Part shown: one piece after another, positions 52,791 through 63,770 of the stretch
How the letters are laid out: every line of letters starts with the position of its first letter
Numbering within the stretch: the stretch's first letter is position 1
Source of the DNA: Sediminicoccus rosea
GTDB lineage: Bacteria; Pseudomonadota; Alphaproteobacteria; Acetobacterales; Acetobacteraceae
NCBI RefSeq assembly: GCF_033547095.1
Contig: NZ_CP137852.1
Location: 1 to 64,000 of the forward strand
Reading direction: 5' to 3'
DNA length: 64,000 nt
Translations under genes and position numbers: made by a program
The notes under the pieces: generated by a model
What the model was told of the DNA's origin: nothing
What the model saw: only the letters and a program-made list of their open reading frames with translations
Database searches by the model: none

Positions 52791-54479
52791 ATGGATCCCG
52801 TCACACTTGCCGTTCTCTCCGCCCGCTTCACCGCGATCGTCGAGGAGATGGGCGAGGGCCTGCTGCGCACCGCCTATAGCCAGATCCTGAATTCCAGCCG
52901 CGACTTCTCCATCGCGGTGACGGATGGCGATTGCCGGCTGGTGGCGCAGGCGGACCACATTCCCGTGCATGTCGGCGCCATGCCCTTCGCGGCGAAGGCG
53001 GTGCGGGACGCGTTTGGCGAGCGGATGAAGCCGGGCGACGTGTTTCTCCTGAACGACCCCTGGCATGGCGGTTCGCATCTGCCGGATCTGACGATCGTCG
53101 TGCCCGTCTTTGAAGGTGGGCAGATTCGGTTCTTCTCCGTGGTTCGCGCGCATCAGAGCGACATCGGCGGCGGCACGCATGGCGGCTACAACCCGGGCGC
53201 CACGGAGATCTGGCAGGAAGGGCTGCGCATCCCGCCCATCCTGCTCGGCGAACATGGCGCGATGCGCGAGGACCTGGTCGCGATGCTGGCGCTCAATACG
53301 CGCATCAACCGGGATTTCCGGGGCGATCTCGCGGCGATGCTGGGCGCGGCCAAGCTCGGCGCCAACCGGCTGAATGACCTGCTGGCGCAGCATGGTGGCG
53401 CGGGACTGATGGCGGCGGTGGAGACCATCCTCGAGCTCTCGCACGCCCATACGCGGCGCATCCTGGAAGCCTGGCCGGATGGCACCTGGACCGGCACGGC
53501 GCTGCTGGATGATGACGGCCATGGGAACGAGAACATCGCCATCCGCGCCACCTGCACCAAGCAGGGCGGCACCCTGACCGTGGATCTGAGCGCCAGCGAC
53601 GACCAGGTGCCGGGCTTCGTGAATTCCTCCTACCCGAACATGTTCTCGGCGGTCTGCATGGCCTTCGCCTATCTGTTGGATGCGGATGTGCAGAAGAACG
53701 AGGGGGCGTTTCGCGCGCTGCGCGTCGTGGCGCGCGAGGGCAGCGTGGTCTGGGCGCGGGAGGGCGCGGCGGTCACCCTCTGCACCAGCCATTGCAGCAA
53801 TGAGATCGTGGAGGCGATCATGCGCGCCATGCAGCATGCCTGCCCCGAGCGCGCGATGGGCGGCTGGGGGCGGCGCTTCCGCATCGCCATCACGGGGCGC
53901 GACGCGCGCCGTCCGGAGCGGAAATTCGTCTGGCACCTGTTTCATGCGCGGCCCGGCGGCGGCGGGCATGCGAAGGGCGATGGCTGGTCCACCGCCGGCG
54001 AGTGGCATTCGGCAGGCGGTTTGAAATTCGGCAGCGTCGAGATGGCCGAGGCGCGCTTCCCGCTGCATTTCCGCCGCCATGAATTCTGCGCGGGCACGGC
54101 GGGCCCCGGCCAGTTCCGCGGCGGCCATGGCGCAGAGCTGGAGCTGGTGCTGGAGAGCGACGGCCCCGCGCGCGGCAACACCGCGGGCGATGGCGCTCGG
54201 CATGGCAGCGCGGGCATGTGCGGCGGCCAGGACAGCGCGCCACACCGCTACGCGCTGCGCCACGCCGATGGCACGGAGCGCCTGCTCAGGACGAAGGAGG
54301 TGGGCGTGGAGATCCAGCCCGGCGAGGTGCTGCACATCCGCTCGGCCGGCGGCGGCGGCTGGGGCGACCCGGCGCAACGCGACCCCGCGCTGATCGCGCG
54401 CGATATCGAGGAAGGGCTTGCTGCGCCGCCGATTCACGCCCTGGGCGAGGTGGCCCCTGGCGATCGGAGGCAATCCTGA
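52791..54479 (+). CDS. Hydantoinase B / oxoprolinase beta-type subunit
   Basis: A 562-residue HyuB-family subunit. Signature segments are ILNSSRDFSIAVTDGDCRLV, FLLNDPWHGGSHLPDLTIVV, VRAHQSDIGGGTHGGYNPGA and TGPGQFRGGHGAELELVLES-like sequence near the C-terminus. HyuB pairs with HyuA in ATP-dependent opening of hydantoin, 5-oxoproline or N-methylhydantoin rings, or in acetone/acetophenone carboxylation. The ATG at 52791 is preferred (GGAG 9 nt upstream); 52776 is an alternative. Its stop overlaps hyuA. Confidence 0.92.
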   Translation: MDPVTLAVLSARFTAIVEEMGEGLLRTAYSQILNSSRDFSIAVTDGDCRLVAQADHIPVHVGAMPFAAKAVRDAFGERMKPGDVFLLNDPWHGGSHLPDLTIVVPVFEGGQIRFFSVVRAHQSDIGGGTHGGYNPGATEIWQEGLRIPPILLGEHGAMREDLVAMLALNTRINRDFRGDLAAMLGAAKLGANRLNDLLAQHGGAGLMAAVETILELSHAHTRRILEAWPDGTWTGTALLDDDGHGNENIAIRATCTKQGGTLTVDLSASDDQVPGFVNSSYPNMFSAVCMAFAYLLDADVQKNEGAFRALRVVAREGSVVWAREGAAVTLCTSHCSNEIVEAIMRAMQHACPERAMGGWGRRFRIAITGRDARRPERKFVWHLFHARPGGGGHAKGDGWSTAGEWHSAGGLKFGSVEMAEARFPLHFRRHEFCAGTAGPGQFRGGHGAELELVLESDGPARGNTAGDGARHGSAGMCGGQDSAPHRYALRHADGTERLLRTKEVGVEIQPGEVLHIRSAGGGGWGDPAQRDPALIARDIEEGLAAPPIHALGEVAPGDRRQS

Positions 54480-56506
54480 TGCGCTACACCATCGGCGTCG
54501 ATGTCGGCGGCACCTTCACGGATGTGGTCGGCGTGGATGAGGAGGGCCGCGAATTCCTCGCCAAGGCGCCCAGCACCCCGCAGGATCAGAGCGAGGGTGT
54601 GGTGGATGGCCTCTCCAACCTCGCCGCCGCCATTGGCCTGACGCTGGCGGAGCTGCTGGAGACGACGACGCGCATCGTCCATGGCACCACCGTCGCCACC
54701 AATGCGCTGCTGGAGCGGCGCGGGGCGAAGGCTGCGATGCTCACCACGGAAGGCCATCGCGATGTGACGGCGATGCGCGAGGGGCTGAAGCCCGCGCGCT
54801 ACGACCTGCGCCTGCCGCAGCCGCCCGCGCTTATTCCCCGCCAGCTCCGCCTGCCGGTGCGCGAGCGGCTGCGCGCCGATGGCCGCGTGGACATCCCGCT
54901 GGATGCGGCGAGCCTGGAATCAGCCATCGCCACCCTGCGCGCGGCCGAGGTGGAATCGGTCGCCATCTGCTTCCTCCATTCCTGGGCGGCGCCCCAGCAT
55001 GAGCATGCCGCGGCGGAAGCGGTGCGGGCGGCGCTGCCCGGCGTCTTCGTCACCTGCTCGGCCGATGTGCTGCCGCAGATCAAGGAGTTCGAGCGCTTCT
55101 CGACCACGGCGGTGAACGCCTATGTCGGCCCCGTCGTCTCCCGCTACCTGACGCGGCTGGAGGCACGGCTGCGCGCGGCCGGCTACGTGCAGCCGGTCTT
55201 CGTCATCCTCTCGCATGGCGGCATGGCCCCGATCGCGGAGGCCGCGCGGCTCGCCGTCGGGACCGCGCTCTCGGGCCCGGCGGGCGGTGTGGCTGCGGCC
55301 GTGGCGTTGGCAAAGCGCGGGATGGGGGGGCAGCTGGTCACGCTCGACATGGGCGGCACCTCCACCGACATCGCGCTGATCCAGGACGGCGCCGCCACGC
55401 TCGGGCGCGGGCGGGAGGTGGGCGGCGAGCGCATCGCGCTGGACAGCCTCGACATCATCACGCTGGGCGCCGGCGGCGGCTCCATCGCGCATCTGGGCGC
55501 GCGCGGCACGCTGGAGGTCGGGCCGCAATCCGCCGGCGCGCGGCCTGGCCCCGCCTGCTACGGGCATGGCGGCACCGAGCCCACGGTCACGGATGCGAAC
55601 CTGGCACTGGGCTATCTCGACGCCACGCGCTTCCTGGGAGGTGCCAGGCTACTGGATGCGGCGGCCTCCGAGCGCGCCATCGCGGCGTTGGCGGGCAAGC
55701 TCCAACTCTCGACCGAGGCGACGGCGCTTGGCATCCATCGCCTGGTGAATGCGCGCATGGCCGATGGCGTGCGGGTGGCCACCGTCCGGCGCGGCGTGGA
55801 CCCGCGCGGCGCCACGCTGCTCGCCTTCGGCGGCGCGGCCGGGCTGCATGCAAGCGCGGTGGCACGGGATCTCGGCATGGCGCGCATCGCCGTCCCGCTC
55901 TTCGCCGCGGGGCTCTCCGCCTGGGGCATGCTGCAGACGGAACTGCGGCACGAGATCGCGCGCAGCGTCGTCAGCGCCACCGCCATGCCGGGGGATGCGG
56001 CGCTCGCCGCGCTTTTCGACGGGTTGGAGGAAGAAGCCCGCGCGCAACTCGCCCAATGGTTCCAGGGCCAGGTGCGCGCCCACCGCGCGGCCGACCTCCG
56101 CTATGGCGAGCAGGTCTTCGAGATCACGGTGAACCTGGACGGCGTGCCGATGACGCAGGCTGGCCTGCGCGAGGCCTTCCACGCCCGCCACCGCGCCCTC
56201 TTCACCTATGACCTGCCGGAGGAGGAGGTGGTGCTGGTCACCGCCCGCGCCGCCGCCGCCGGCCTGCTGCCGCCCCTGCCACAGCGCCCGGCCGGGGCGG
56301 CCCAGCCCGCCGCCCCGCTCGGCACGCGCCGGGCGCTGCTGGAGGACGGGTGGATGGATCTGCCGGTCTGGGATTTCGCGGCACTGGCGGGCGGGCAGGC
56401 AGTGGCCGGCCCCGCCATCATCGAAAGCGCGACCACCACCATCCTGCTGCTGCCCGGCGATCAGGCGGCGATGGATGCGCGGGGCTGGCTCACCATCGCG
56501 CTGTGA
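54479..56506 (+). CDS. Hydantoinase A / oxoprolinase alpha-type subunit
   Basis: A 675-residue HyuA-family subunit with an actin-like ATPase fold. It starts MRYTIGVDVGGTFTDVVGVD, has IVHGTTVATNALLERRGAKA, LSGPAGGVAAAVALAKRGMG and LDMGGTSTDIALIQDG. The start overlaps the hyuB stop (TGATG) and is preceded by GGAGG. It is the catalytic partner of HyuB. The substrate is not visible; oxoproline, hydantoins and related lactams are possible. Confidence 0.93.
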   Translation: MRYTIGVDVGGTFTDVVGVDEEGREFLAKAPSTPQDQSEGVVDGLSNLAAAIGLTLAELLETTTRIVHGTTVATNALLERRGAKAAMLTTEGHRDVTAMREGLKPARYDLRLPQPPALIPRQLRLPVRERLRADGRVDIPLDAASLESAIATLRAAEVESVAICFLHSWAAPQHEHAAAEAVRAALPGVFVTCSADVLPQIKEFERFSTTAVNAYVGPVVSRYLTRLEARLRAAGYVQPVFVILSHGGMAPIAEAARLAVGTALSGPAGGVAAAVALAKRGMGGQLVTLDMGGTSTDIALIQDGAATLGRGREVGGERIALDSLDIITLGAGGGSIAHLGARGTLEVGPQSAGARPGPACYGHGGTEPTVTDANLALGYLDATRFLGGARLLDAAASERAIAALAGKLQLSTEATALGIHRLVNARMADGVRVATVRRGVDPRGATLLAFGGAAGLHASAVARDLGMARIAVPLFAAGLSAWGMLQTELRHEIARSVVSATAMPGDAALAALFDGLEEEARAQLAQWFQGQVRAHRAADLRYGEQVFEITVNLDGVPMTQAGLREAFHARHRALFTYDLPEEEVVLVTARAAAAGLLPPLPQRPAGAAQPAAPLGTRRALLEDGWMDLPVWDFAALAGGQAVAGPAIIESATTTILLLPGDQAAMDARGWLTIAL

Positions 56507-57325
56507 TCAGGCGGGACGGTCCTGGCCGTCCCATCCGGATTTGCGCTCGTAATGCCGGTAATACTTGTCGGTGATCTGCTGCGTCATCACCACGATGGCG
56601 ACATCGGTGGTGTTGAACTGCTCGTCGAGCACCGCGCCATCGCCCACATAGCCGCCGAGCCGCAGATAGCCCTTGATGAGCGGCGGCAGGGACATCAGGG
56701 CCCTTTTGGCATCGAAGCTCCCGGCCGGCAGGCGGTTCATCGGCAGGTAGCGGGATTCCACCGCGCGCGGGCAAAGCTCCGGCGGCGCCTGGTGGTTCTG
56801 CGCGAGATAGGAAAGCTGCGCCGCATTGGCGTCGAGGTCGGTGCCCGGCAGGCTGGCGCAGCCGAACATCAACCCGATCTTGTGGTTGAACACATAGGCA
56901 GCGATGCCGCGCCAGAGCAGCTGCAGCGTGCCGCGGGTGCGATAGGCGACATCGGTGCAGGAGCGGCCCAGTTCCAGGATACCATGCTGGTAGGCGAGGA
57001 TGGGCGCGATGTCGTACTCATCCTCGGAATAGAAGCGGCCGATGCGCTGGGCGGCGCTGCGGCGGATCAGGCGGTAGGTGCCCACCACGCTCTCGGGCCC
57101 CTCGCCGCGGTCATGGTCCACCACCAGCAGGTGGTCGGCCACGGCGTCATAGGCGTCGGCGTCGAGGCGGCTTGCCGTCGTGGCGGCATCGGCGCGGGCG
57201 CCCATCTCCTCGTAGAAGACCCGGTAGCGCAGCGCCTGGGCGGCGACGACCTCGGCCTCGCTCGTCGCGACGCGGACGCCGAGGTTGCTCGAGCGGATCT
57301 CCTCGAAGGGCGGCGCCTCAGTCAT
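56507..57325 (-). CDS. olsB: Ornithine-acyl[ACP] N-acyltransferase OlsB
   Basis: A 272-residue GNAT-like acyltransferase that adds a 3-hydroxyacyl chain to ornithine, the first step of ornithine-lipid synthesis. Characteristic segments: QALRYRVFYEEMGA, LELGRSCTDVAYRTRGTLQL, FGCASLPGTDLDANAAQLSY and LPPLIKGYLRLGGYVGDGAV. OlsA, the second acyltransferase, is not nearby. Its ATG overlaps the fur stop by 4 nt (ATGA), so Fur and OlsB are co-translated, an unusual pairing. Membrane-associated location is expected. Confidence 0.9.
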   Translation of the reverse strand: MTEAPPFEEIRSSNLGVRVATSEAEVVAAQALRYRVFYEEMGARADAATTASRLDADAYDAVADHLLVVDHDRGEGPESVVGTYRLIRRSAAQRIGRFYSEDEYDIAPILAYQHGILELGRSCTDVAYRTRGTLQLLWRGIAAYVFNHKIGLMFGCASLPGTDLDANAAQLSYLAQNHQAPPELCPRAVESRYLPMNRLPAGSFDAKRALMSLPPLIKGYLRLGGYVGDGAVLDEQFNTTDVAIVVMTQQITDKYYRHYERKSGWDGQDRPA

Positions 57326-57768
57326 CGGCGGCGGCCGAAGATCTCAAGGCGCAGCTGGACGAGTTCGAAGCCGAGCCGGGCGGCGATCTCGCGCGCCAGG
57401 GCATCGTGCTCGGCGTCGGAGAATTCGATCACGTTGCCCGTGTCCACGTCGATCAGATGGTGATGGATGCCGCGGTCGGCTGGGTCGAAGCGGGCGCGGC
57501 CGCCGCCGAAGTCGCGGCGCTCCAGGATGCCCTTTTCTTCCAGCAGGCGGACGGTGCGATAGACGGTGGCAACGGAGACGCGGTTGTCCAGCGCCACGGC
57601 GCGCCGGTACAGCTCCTCCACATCGGGGTGGTCTTCGCTTTCGGAGAGGACGCGCGCGATCAACCGGCGCTGGCCTGTCATCTTCAGGCCGCGCTCCACG
57701 CACATCTGCTCGATCCGGGACATGCGGTCGCTGATGGTCCCGCCCTCTCTGCCTTCCTGACCCGACAT
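57322..57768 (-). CDS. Fur family transcriptional regulator
   Basis: A 148-residue metal-responsive repressor. The winged helix reads LKMTGQRRLIARVLSESEDH, then VSVATVYRTVRLLEEKGILE. The metal site is GGRARFDPADRGIHHHLIDV (three His at 102-104) and the dimerisation domain follows. There is no CxxC pair, only Cys23, as in many alphaproteobacterial Fur/Mur proteins. The ATG at 57768 is supported by family length. It lies 82 nt after mucR and is coupled to olsB. Whether it senses iron, manganese or another metal is not decided. Confidence 0.92.
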   Translation of the reverse strand: MSGQEGREGGTISDRMSRIEQMCVERGLKMTGQRRLIARVLSESEDHPDVEELYRRAVALDNRVSVATVYRTVRLLEEKGILERRDFGGGRARFDPADRGIHHHLIDVDTGNVIEFSDAEHDALAREIAARLGFELVQLRLEIFGRRR

Positions 57769-57818
57769 CACCGGGCGCGCTTCAGCCCATAGAGCAAGTC
57801 GGCGCCTGAATGAAGCCG

Positions 57819-57839
57819 CCCCGGCCCGTCGGGCCGGGG
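57819..57839 (-). terminator. Terminator-like hairpin between mucR and fur
   Basis: CCCCGGCCC (57819-57827) and GGGCCGGGG (57831-57839) form a perfect 9-bp stem with a GTC loop, 12 nt after the mucR stop. No T-run follows, so partial read-through into fur is possible. Confidence 0.5.
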
Positions 57840-57850
57840 GGCGGCGCGCA

Positions 57851-58270
57851 TCAGGCGCCGGGCTTGCGGGATTGCGTGCCGAGGCCGATCTGCTTGGCGA
57901 GCGACGAACGATGCTTCGCATAGTTCGGGGCGACCATCGGGTATTCGGGCGGCAGGCCCCACTTGTCGCGATACTGATCGGGCGTCATGCCATAGGAGGT
58001 CTGCAAGTGGCGCTTCAGCATCTTGAGCTTCTTGCCGTCCTCGAGACAGATCAGGTAGTCCGGCGTGATGGATTTTTTCACCGGAACCGCGGGCATCTTC
58101 TTTTCCGCCTCAACCCGCGCCGGAACCGTGCCGAGCGATGCCAGCGTGCGGTGCACTTCGACGATCAGCGTCGGCAAATCATTCACCGAGACCGGGTTGT
58201 TCGAAACATGCGCAGATACGATTTCGGCGGTCAAACCCAAGAGATCGCCGCCGCTTGAGACATCGGACAT
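57851..58270 (-). CDS. MucR/Ros family transcriptional regulator
   Basis: A 139-residue regulator with the family core TPDYLICLEDGKKLKMLKRH and YGMTPDQYRDKWGLPPEYPM, then VAPNYAKHRSSLAKQIGLG. The zinc-finger ligands are partly lost: Cys75, Asp78 and His88 remain, but the final His seen as THYGM in relatives is TSYGM here. MucR proteins control exopolysaccharide, motility and cell-cycle genes and often bind their own AT-rich promoter, which fits the AT-richer 106 bp upstream of this gene. The ATG at 58270 has GGAAAG upstream. Confidence 0.93.
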   Translation of the reverse strand: MSDVSSGGDLLGLTAEIVSAHVSNNPVSVNDLPTLIVEVHRTLASLGTVPARVEAEKKMPAVPVKKSITPDYLICLEDGKKLKMLKRHLQTSYGMTPDQYRDKWGLPPEYPMVAPNYAKHRSSLAKQIGLGTQSRKPGA

Positions 58271-58376
58271 GGTTTTTCTTTCCAGAATCAATCCCACAAG
58301 TGATTAGCGAGTTCTTCTGTCGCTTTGCAAGATGCTTTCGTAGCGTTTCCCGGCAAGAAGCCAGAAATCAGCAAGG

Positions 58377-58607
58377 ATGAATCCCTTGGTCATCGACGTT
58401 ACAGCCGACACCTGCCCCATGACCTTCGTTCGCACTCGGTTACAATTGGACAAACTACCGATCGGTGCAGTCCTCGACATTCTCTACAAGGGTGAGGAAC
58501 CGCGTCAGAACCTCGCGCGCAGCCTCACCGAGCAGGGGCACGCGATCCTGGAGCAGGAGCATGGCGCGGACGGCCACGGGCGGCTGCGCGTGCGCAAGGG
58601 CGGCTGA
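58377..58607 (+). CDS. TusA-like sulfurtransferase family protein
   Basis: A 76-residue protein of the SirA/TusA fold. The active-site motif is DTCPMTFVRTRLQLDKLPIG, with the sulfur-carrying Cys but Thr in place of the final Pro of CPxP. The segment GAVLDILYKGEEPRQNLARS replaces the usual GExLxVxxDDP. Family members pass persulfide sulfur to tRNA, molybdenum cofactor or other acceptors. It is divergent from mucR by 106 bp and stands alone. Confidence 0.85.
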   Translation: MNPLVIDVTADTCPMTFVRTRLQLDKLPIGAVLDILYKGEEPRQNLARSLTEQGHAILEQEHGADGHGRLRVRKGG

Positions 58608-58646
58608 AGCCGCCCCGCCGCTGGCCATGCGAAACGCGGACGGGCC

Positions 58647-60047
58647 TCAGCGGCCCGTCATGATGCGCTCGACCAGCTGCTTCACCGTCGGCACGAAGCC
58701 GTTGGAATAGAAGGGGTCGGAGCTGAAACGATAGGCGTTGTGCCCGGCGAACATCAGGTTGTTCTCCAGGCTGCCGTCATGCGCGATGTCTTGCAGCGTC
58801 TTCTGGATGCAGAAGCTGCGCGGATCGGCCTTCTTGCCCGTGCTGAAATCGGGCTCGACCTGCGTCCAGTTGCTGAAGCGGCAATGGCTGAGGCAGCCCA
58901 TGCAGGCCACCTGGTCGGCCAGGATCTCCTGCGCGTTGGGCGGCGTCACGAAGATCAGCGTGGAATCCGGCGTGCGCATGGCTTCCGTGAAGCCGGCCTG
59001 GGTCCAAGCCTGGGCGCGGGCGCGGTCACCCGGCGTCAGCCAGACCAGGCGCTTGCGCGGGCCCACGCCGAATTCGGCCGTGTGCTCGCCGACCGGCTCG
59101 GAGGTATAGGCCACCTGGCGCTCGTTCCGGGCTTCCAGGTCCCGCAGGAAGTCGTTGCGGACGGCGGAGGAGTAGAAGCCGGTCGGCGAGAAGGGCTGCA
59201 GCAGCACGTCACCCGGCTGAAGCTGCGTCAGGCGCTGCTTCCAGGCCTCGCTGATCGGGCTTTCCTTGGTCAGCAGCGGGCGGGTGCCGAACTGGAAGGC
59301 GATGGGGCCAAGCTCGGGGTTGTCGATCCAATCGGACCATTCCTCGAGCCACCAGACGCCGCCCGCCATGATGATGGGCGTCTCGTCCAGGCCGAAGGCG
59401 CGCATCTGCTCCCGCAACTTGCGGACGCGCTCATAGGGCGCCTCGGGCTTCTTCGGATCCTCGCTGTTGGACAGGCCATTGTGGCCGCCGGCCAGCCAGG
59501 GATCCTCATAGACCACGCCGCCCAGCCATTCGCTGACCTTGGAGTAGCTGCGCTTCCAAAGCGCGCTGAAGGCCCGGGCGGAGGAGACGATGGGGTAGTA
59601 GTGGACGCCGAAATCCTTGGCGATCTCGGCCAGGCGATAGGGCATGCCGGCGCCGCAGGTCACGCCGTTGACGAGACCCTTGGCCCCTTCCAGCACGCCG
59701 CGGATCACACGTTCCGCGCCCCCCATCTCCCAGAGGATATTGGCATGGATGCGGGCATTCTTGCCGCCCACGTCCCGCGCCTCGCGCGCCTGGGCGATGC
59801 CGCCGGCGATGCCATAGGCCACCAGCTCCTCATGGCGGTCGCGCCGGGTCTTGCCGGAATAGACCTGCCGGATGGTTCGGCCCTCGCTGTCATAGCTGTC
59901 AGCGTTCACGGCGGAGAAGGTGCCGACGCCGCCGGCCGCCGCCCAGGCGCCCGCCGTCAGGCCATTGCTCACGGCGACGCCCTTGCCACCCTCGACGAGG
60001 GGGAGGACGTCCACGCCGCCCATGCGGATGCTGTTGATCGCCTTCAC
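58647..60047 (-). CDS. Nitronate monooxygenase-like flavoprotein
   Basis: A 466-residue FMN-dependent TIM-barrel protein of the nitronate monooxygenase/2-nitropropane dioxygenase superfamily. Notable parts: VSNGLTAGAWAAAGGVGTFS, ARIHANILWEMGGAERVIRG, IIMAGGVWWLEEWSDWIDNP and PIAFQFGTRPLLTKESPISE. A cysteine-containing segment VACMGCLSHCRFSNWTQVEP near the end is unusual for this superfamily and could bind metal or form a disulfide. The GTG start at 60047 (VKAINSIRMGG) is preferred to the ATG at 60023 because of a GAGG upstream. It stands alone behind the PNPase terminator. Confidence 0.82.
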   Translation of the reverse strand: MKAINSIRMGGVDVLPLVEGGKGVAVSNGLTAGAWAAAGGVGTFSAVNADSYDSEGRTIRQVYSGKTRRDRHEELVAYGIAGGIAQAREARDVGGKNARIHANILWEMGGAERVIRGVLEGAKGLVNGVTCGAGMPYRLAEIAKDFGVHYYPIVSSARAFSALWKRSYSKVSEWLGGVVYEDPWLAGGHNGLSNSEDPKKPEAPYERVRKLREQMRAFGLDETPIIMAGGVWWLEEWSDWIDNPELGPIAFQFGTRPLLTKESPISEAWKQRLTQLQPGDVLLQPFSPTGFYSSAVRNDFLRDLEARNERQVAYTSEPVGEHTAEFGVGPRKRLVWLTPGDRARAQAWTQAGFTEAMRTPDSTLIFVTPPNAQEILADQVACMGCLSHCRFSNWTQVEPDFSTGKKADPRSFCIQKTLQDIAHDGSLENNLMFAGHNAYRFSSDPFYSNGFVPTVKQLVERIMTGR

Positions 60048-60094
60048 TGCTGCCGCCTCTGCCGTGCCGAATTCTTGAAATGTTAAGTTATGGC

Positions 60095-60130
60095 GAAACC
60101 GTCCGGCGCAAGAAAGCACCGGACGGTTTC
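60095..60130 (-). terminator. Intrinsic terminator of pnp
   Basis: GAAACCGTCCGG (60095-60106) and CCGGACGGTTTC (60119-60130) form a perfect 12-bp stem with a 12-nt loop, 29 nt after the pnp stop on the minus strand; TTTCGCC follows. A separate palindrome, GTCACC-T-GGTGAC, lies at 60140-60152. Confidence 0.8.
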
Positions 60131-60159
60131 CTTGTTCAAGTCACCTGGTGACCCCGGAC

Positions 60160-62364
<2,205 letters not shown>

Positions 62365-62781
62365 GCGTCGTCCTTCTGCCCCCAGACCGGGGGCGTCCTT
62401 CTTGCCCCGCACAAGGGCGGGGGCTGTGATTTGCGACGCGGCAGGAAGGCAGTCCAACCACCGGGGCACCCTTGGGAAGGGAGGCTTCCGGCGTCTCGGG
62501 CGACATGGAGGCCGGGGATCTTCACCCCGCGGCGGTGCCATGTGGCCGGAAACGCCGCCAGACCCATCATCCGTTCAGGAGGGCTCGGAGGCTCTGACAA
62601 CCCGCCGCAGGCGCAAGCGGTTTGAACCGCCCTGGGCCATGCCCGGGGCGGTTCCCGGCGTTATGGACCGGAAATCGCCCGGGCGCCAGCGCGATTTGCG
62701 CGCGGCGGCCGGGCAGGTTTCGCTTGGCCGATGCCCGGCCCTGGCCAATGATGGGGTCCCAACCGAAGGAGCGGCTTCCTG
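62365..62781. other. 417-bp intergenic region with hairpins, no gene
   Basis: This region between divergent pnp and the Bug gene has no credible coding sequence; its frames are shadows. It holds a possible pnp leader with hairpin CCCCC-AGAC-CGGGGG (about 62380) and GAACCGCCC (62624-62632) with the perfect inverse GGGCGGTTC (62646-62654), which may be a terminator or attenuator. A ribosome site AAGGAG lies just before the Bug GTG. Confidence 0.6.
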
Positions 62782-63756
62782 GTGCGACGGTTCATCCCCC
62801 TTCTCCCCCTCGGCCTCTGCCTTGGCCTCGCCGCCCTGGCTCAACCCGCCTCGGCCCAGGCCTGGCCCGACCGGCCGCTGCGCCTGCTCGTGCCCTTCGC
62901 GCCCGGCGGCGTGACCGACAGCGTGGGCCGGCTGAGCGCCGAGGCGCTCGGGGCCAGGCTCGGCCAATCGGTCGTGGTGGAGAACCGCACCGGCGCGGGC
63001 GGCGCCATCGCGGTGGAGGCGGTGGCCCGCAGCCGGCCGGATGGCTACACCCTGCTGACCGCCAGCGCCTCGCAGATGGTGATGCTGCCGGCGCTGACAC
63101 GGGTGCCCTATGACGCGGCGCGGGATTTCGCGCCCATCTCGATCATCGGCGCCAATCCGCAGGTTCTGGCCGTCTCGGCGCGGATCGGGGTGAACAGCCT
63201 GCCGGAATTCATCGCCTATCTGCGCGCCAATCCGGGGCGGGTGAATTATTCCAGCGGGGGCAACGGCTCCTCCAACCACCTGGCCATGGCACTGCTGCTG
63301 CACCGCGCGGGCGTGGCCGCCGAGCATGTCCCGTATCGCGGCGGCGCGCCCGCCATGCAGGCGCTGCTGGCGGGCGATGTCGGGGCCTATTTCGGCAACC
63401 CCTCCGACATCATCCCGCACCAGGGCACCGGGGCGATCCGCGTGCTGGCGGTGGCGGGGGCGGAGCGCATGGCGGCACTGCCGGGCGTGCCGACCGTGGC
63501 CGAGCAGGGCTTCCCCGGCTTCCGCGCCGAGACCTGGAACGGCATCGCCGCACCGGCCGGCACGCCGGAGCCGGCGATCGCCCGCATGGCGCAGATCCTG
63601 GGCGCGGCCTGCGGCGAGGCCGCCTTCCGCGCGGCGCTGGAGCGGATGGGCACGGTGCCGGTCTGCTCCACCCCTGCGGAATTCCGCGCCGCGATGGAGC
63701 GCGACGGGCCGCAATGGGCGGAGCTGGTCCGGGTGGCGGGGCTGAAGCTGGAGTAG
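62782..63756 (+). CDS. Bug family (TctC-like) solute-binding protein
   Basis: A 324-residue binding protein starting at GTG 62782 with AAGGAG 10 nt upstream. The signal peptide (RRFIPLLPLGLCLGLAALAQ) is followed by AWPDRPLRLLVPFAPGGVTD and VVENRTGAGGAIAVEAVARS, then HVPYRGGAPAMQALLAGDVG, the standard Bug family plan. No TctAB permease genes are in the window. It is a second orphan Bug protein, about 40% of its motifs differing from the copy at 22512-23510. Ligand unknown. Confidence 0.93.
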   Translation: MRRFIPLLPLGLCLGLAALAQPASAQAWPDRPLRLLVPFAPGGVTDSVGRLSAEALGARLGQSVVVENRTGAGGAIAVEAVARSRPDGYTLLTASASQMVMLPALTRVPYDAARDFAPISIIGANPQVLAVSARIGVNSLPEFIAYLRANPGRVNYSSGGNGSSNHLAMALLLHRAGVAAEHVPYRGGAPAMQALLAGDVGAYFGNPSDIIPHQGTGAIRVLAVAGAERMAALPGVPTVAEQGFPGFRAETWNGIAAPAGTPEPAIARMAQILGAACGEAAFRAALERMGTVPVCSTPAEFRAAMERDGPQWAELVRVAGLKLE

Positions 63757-63770
63757 GTGTCGGCCGGCGC

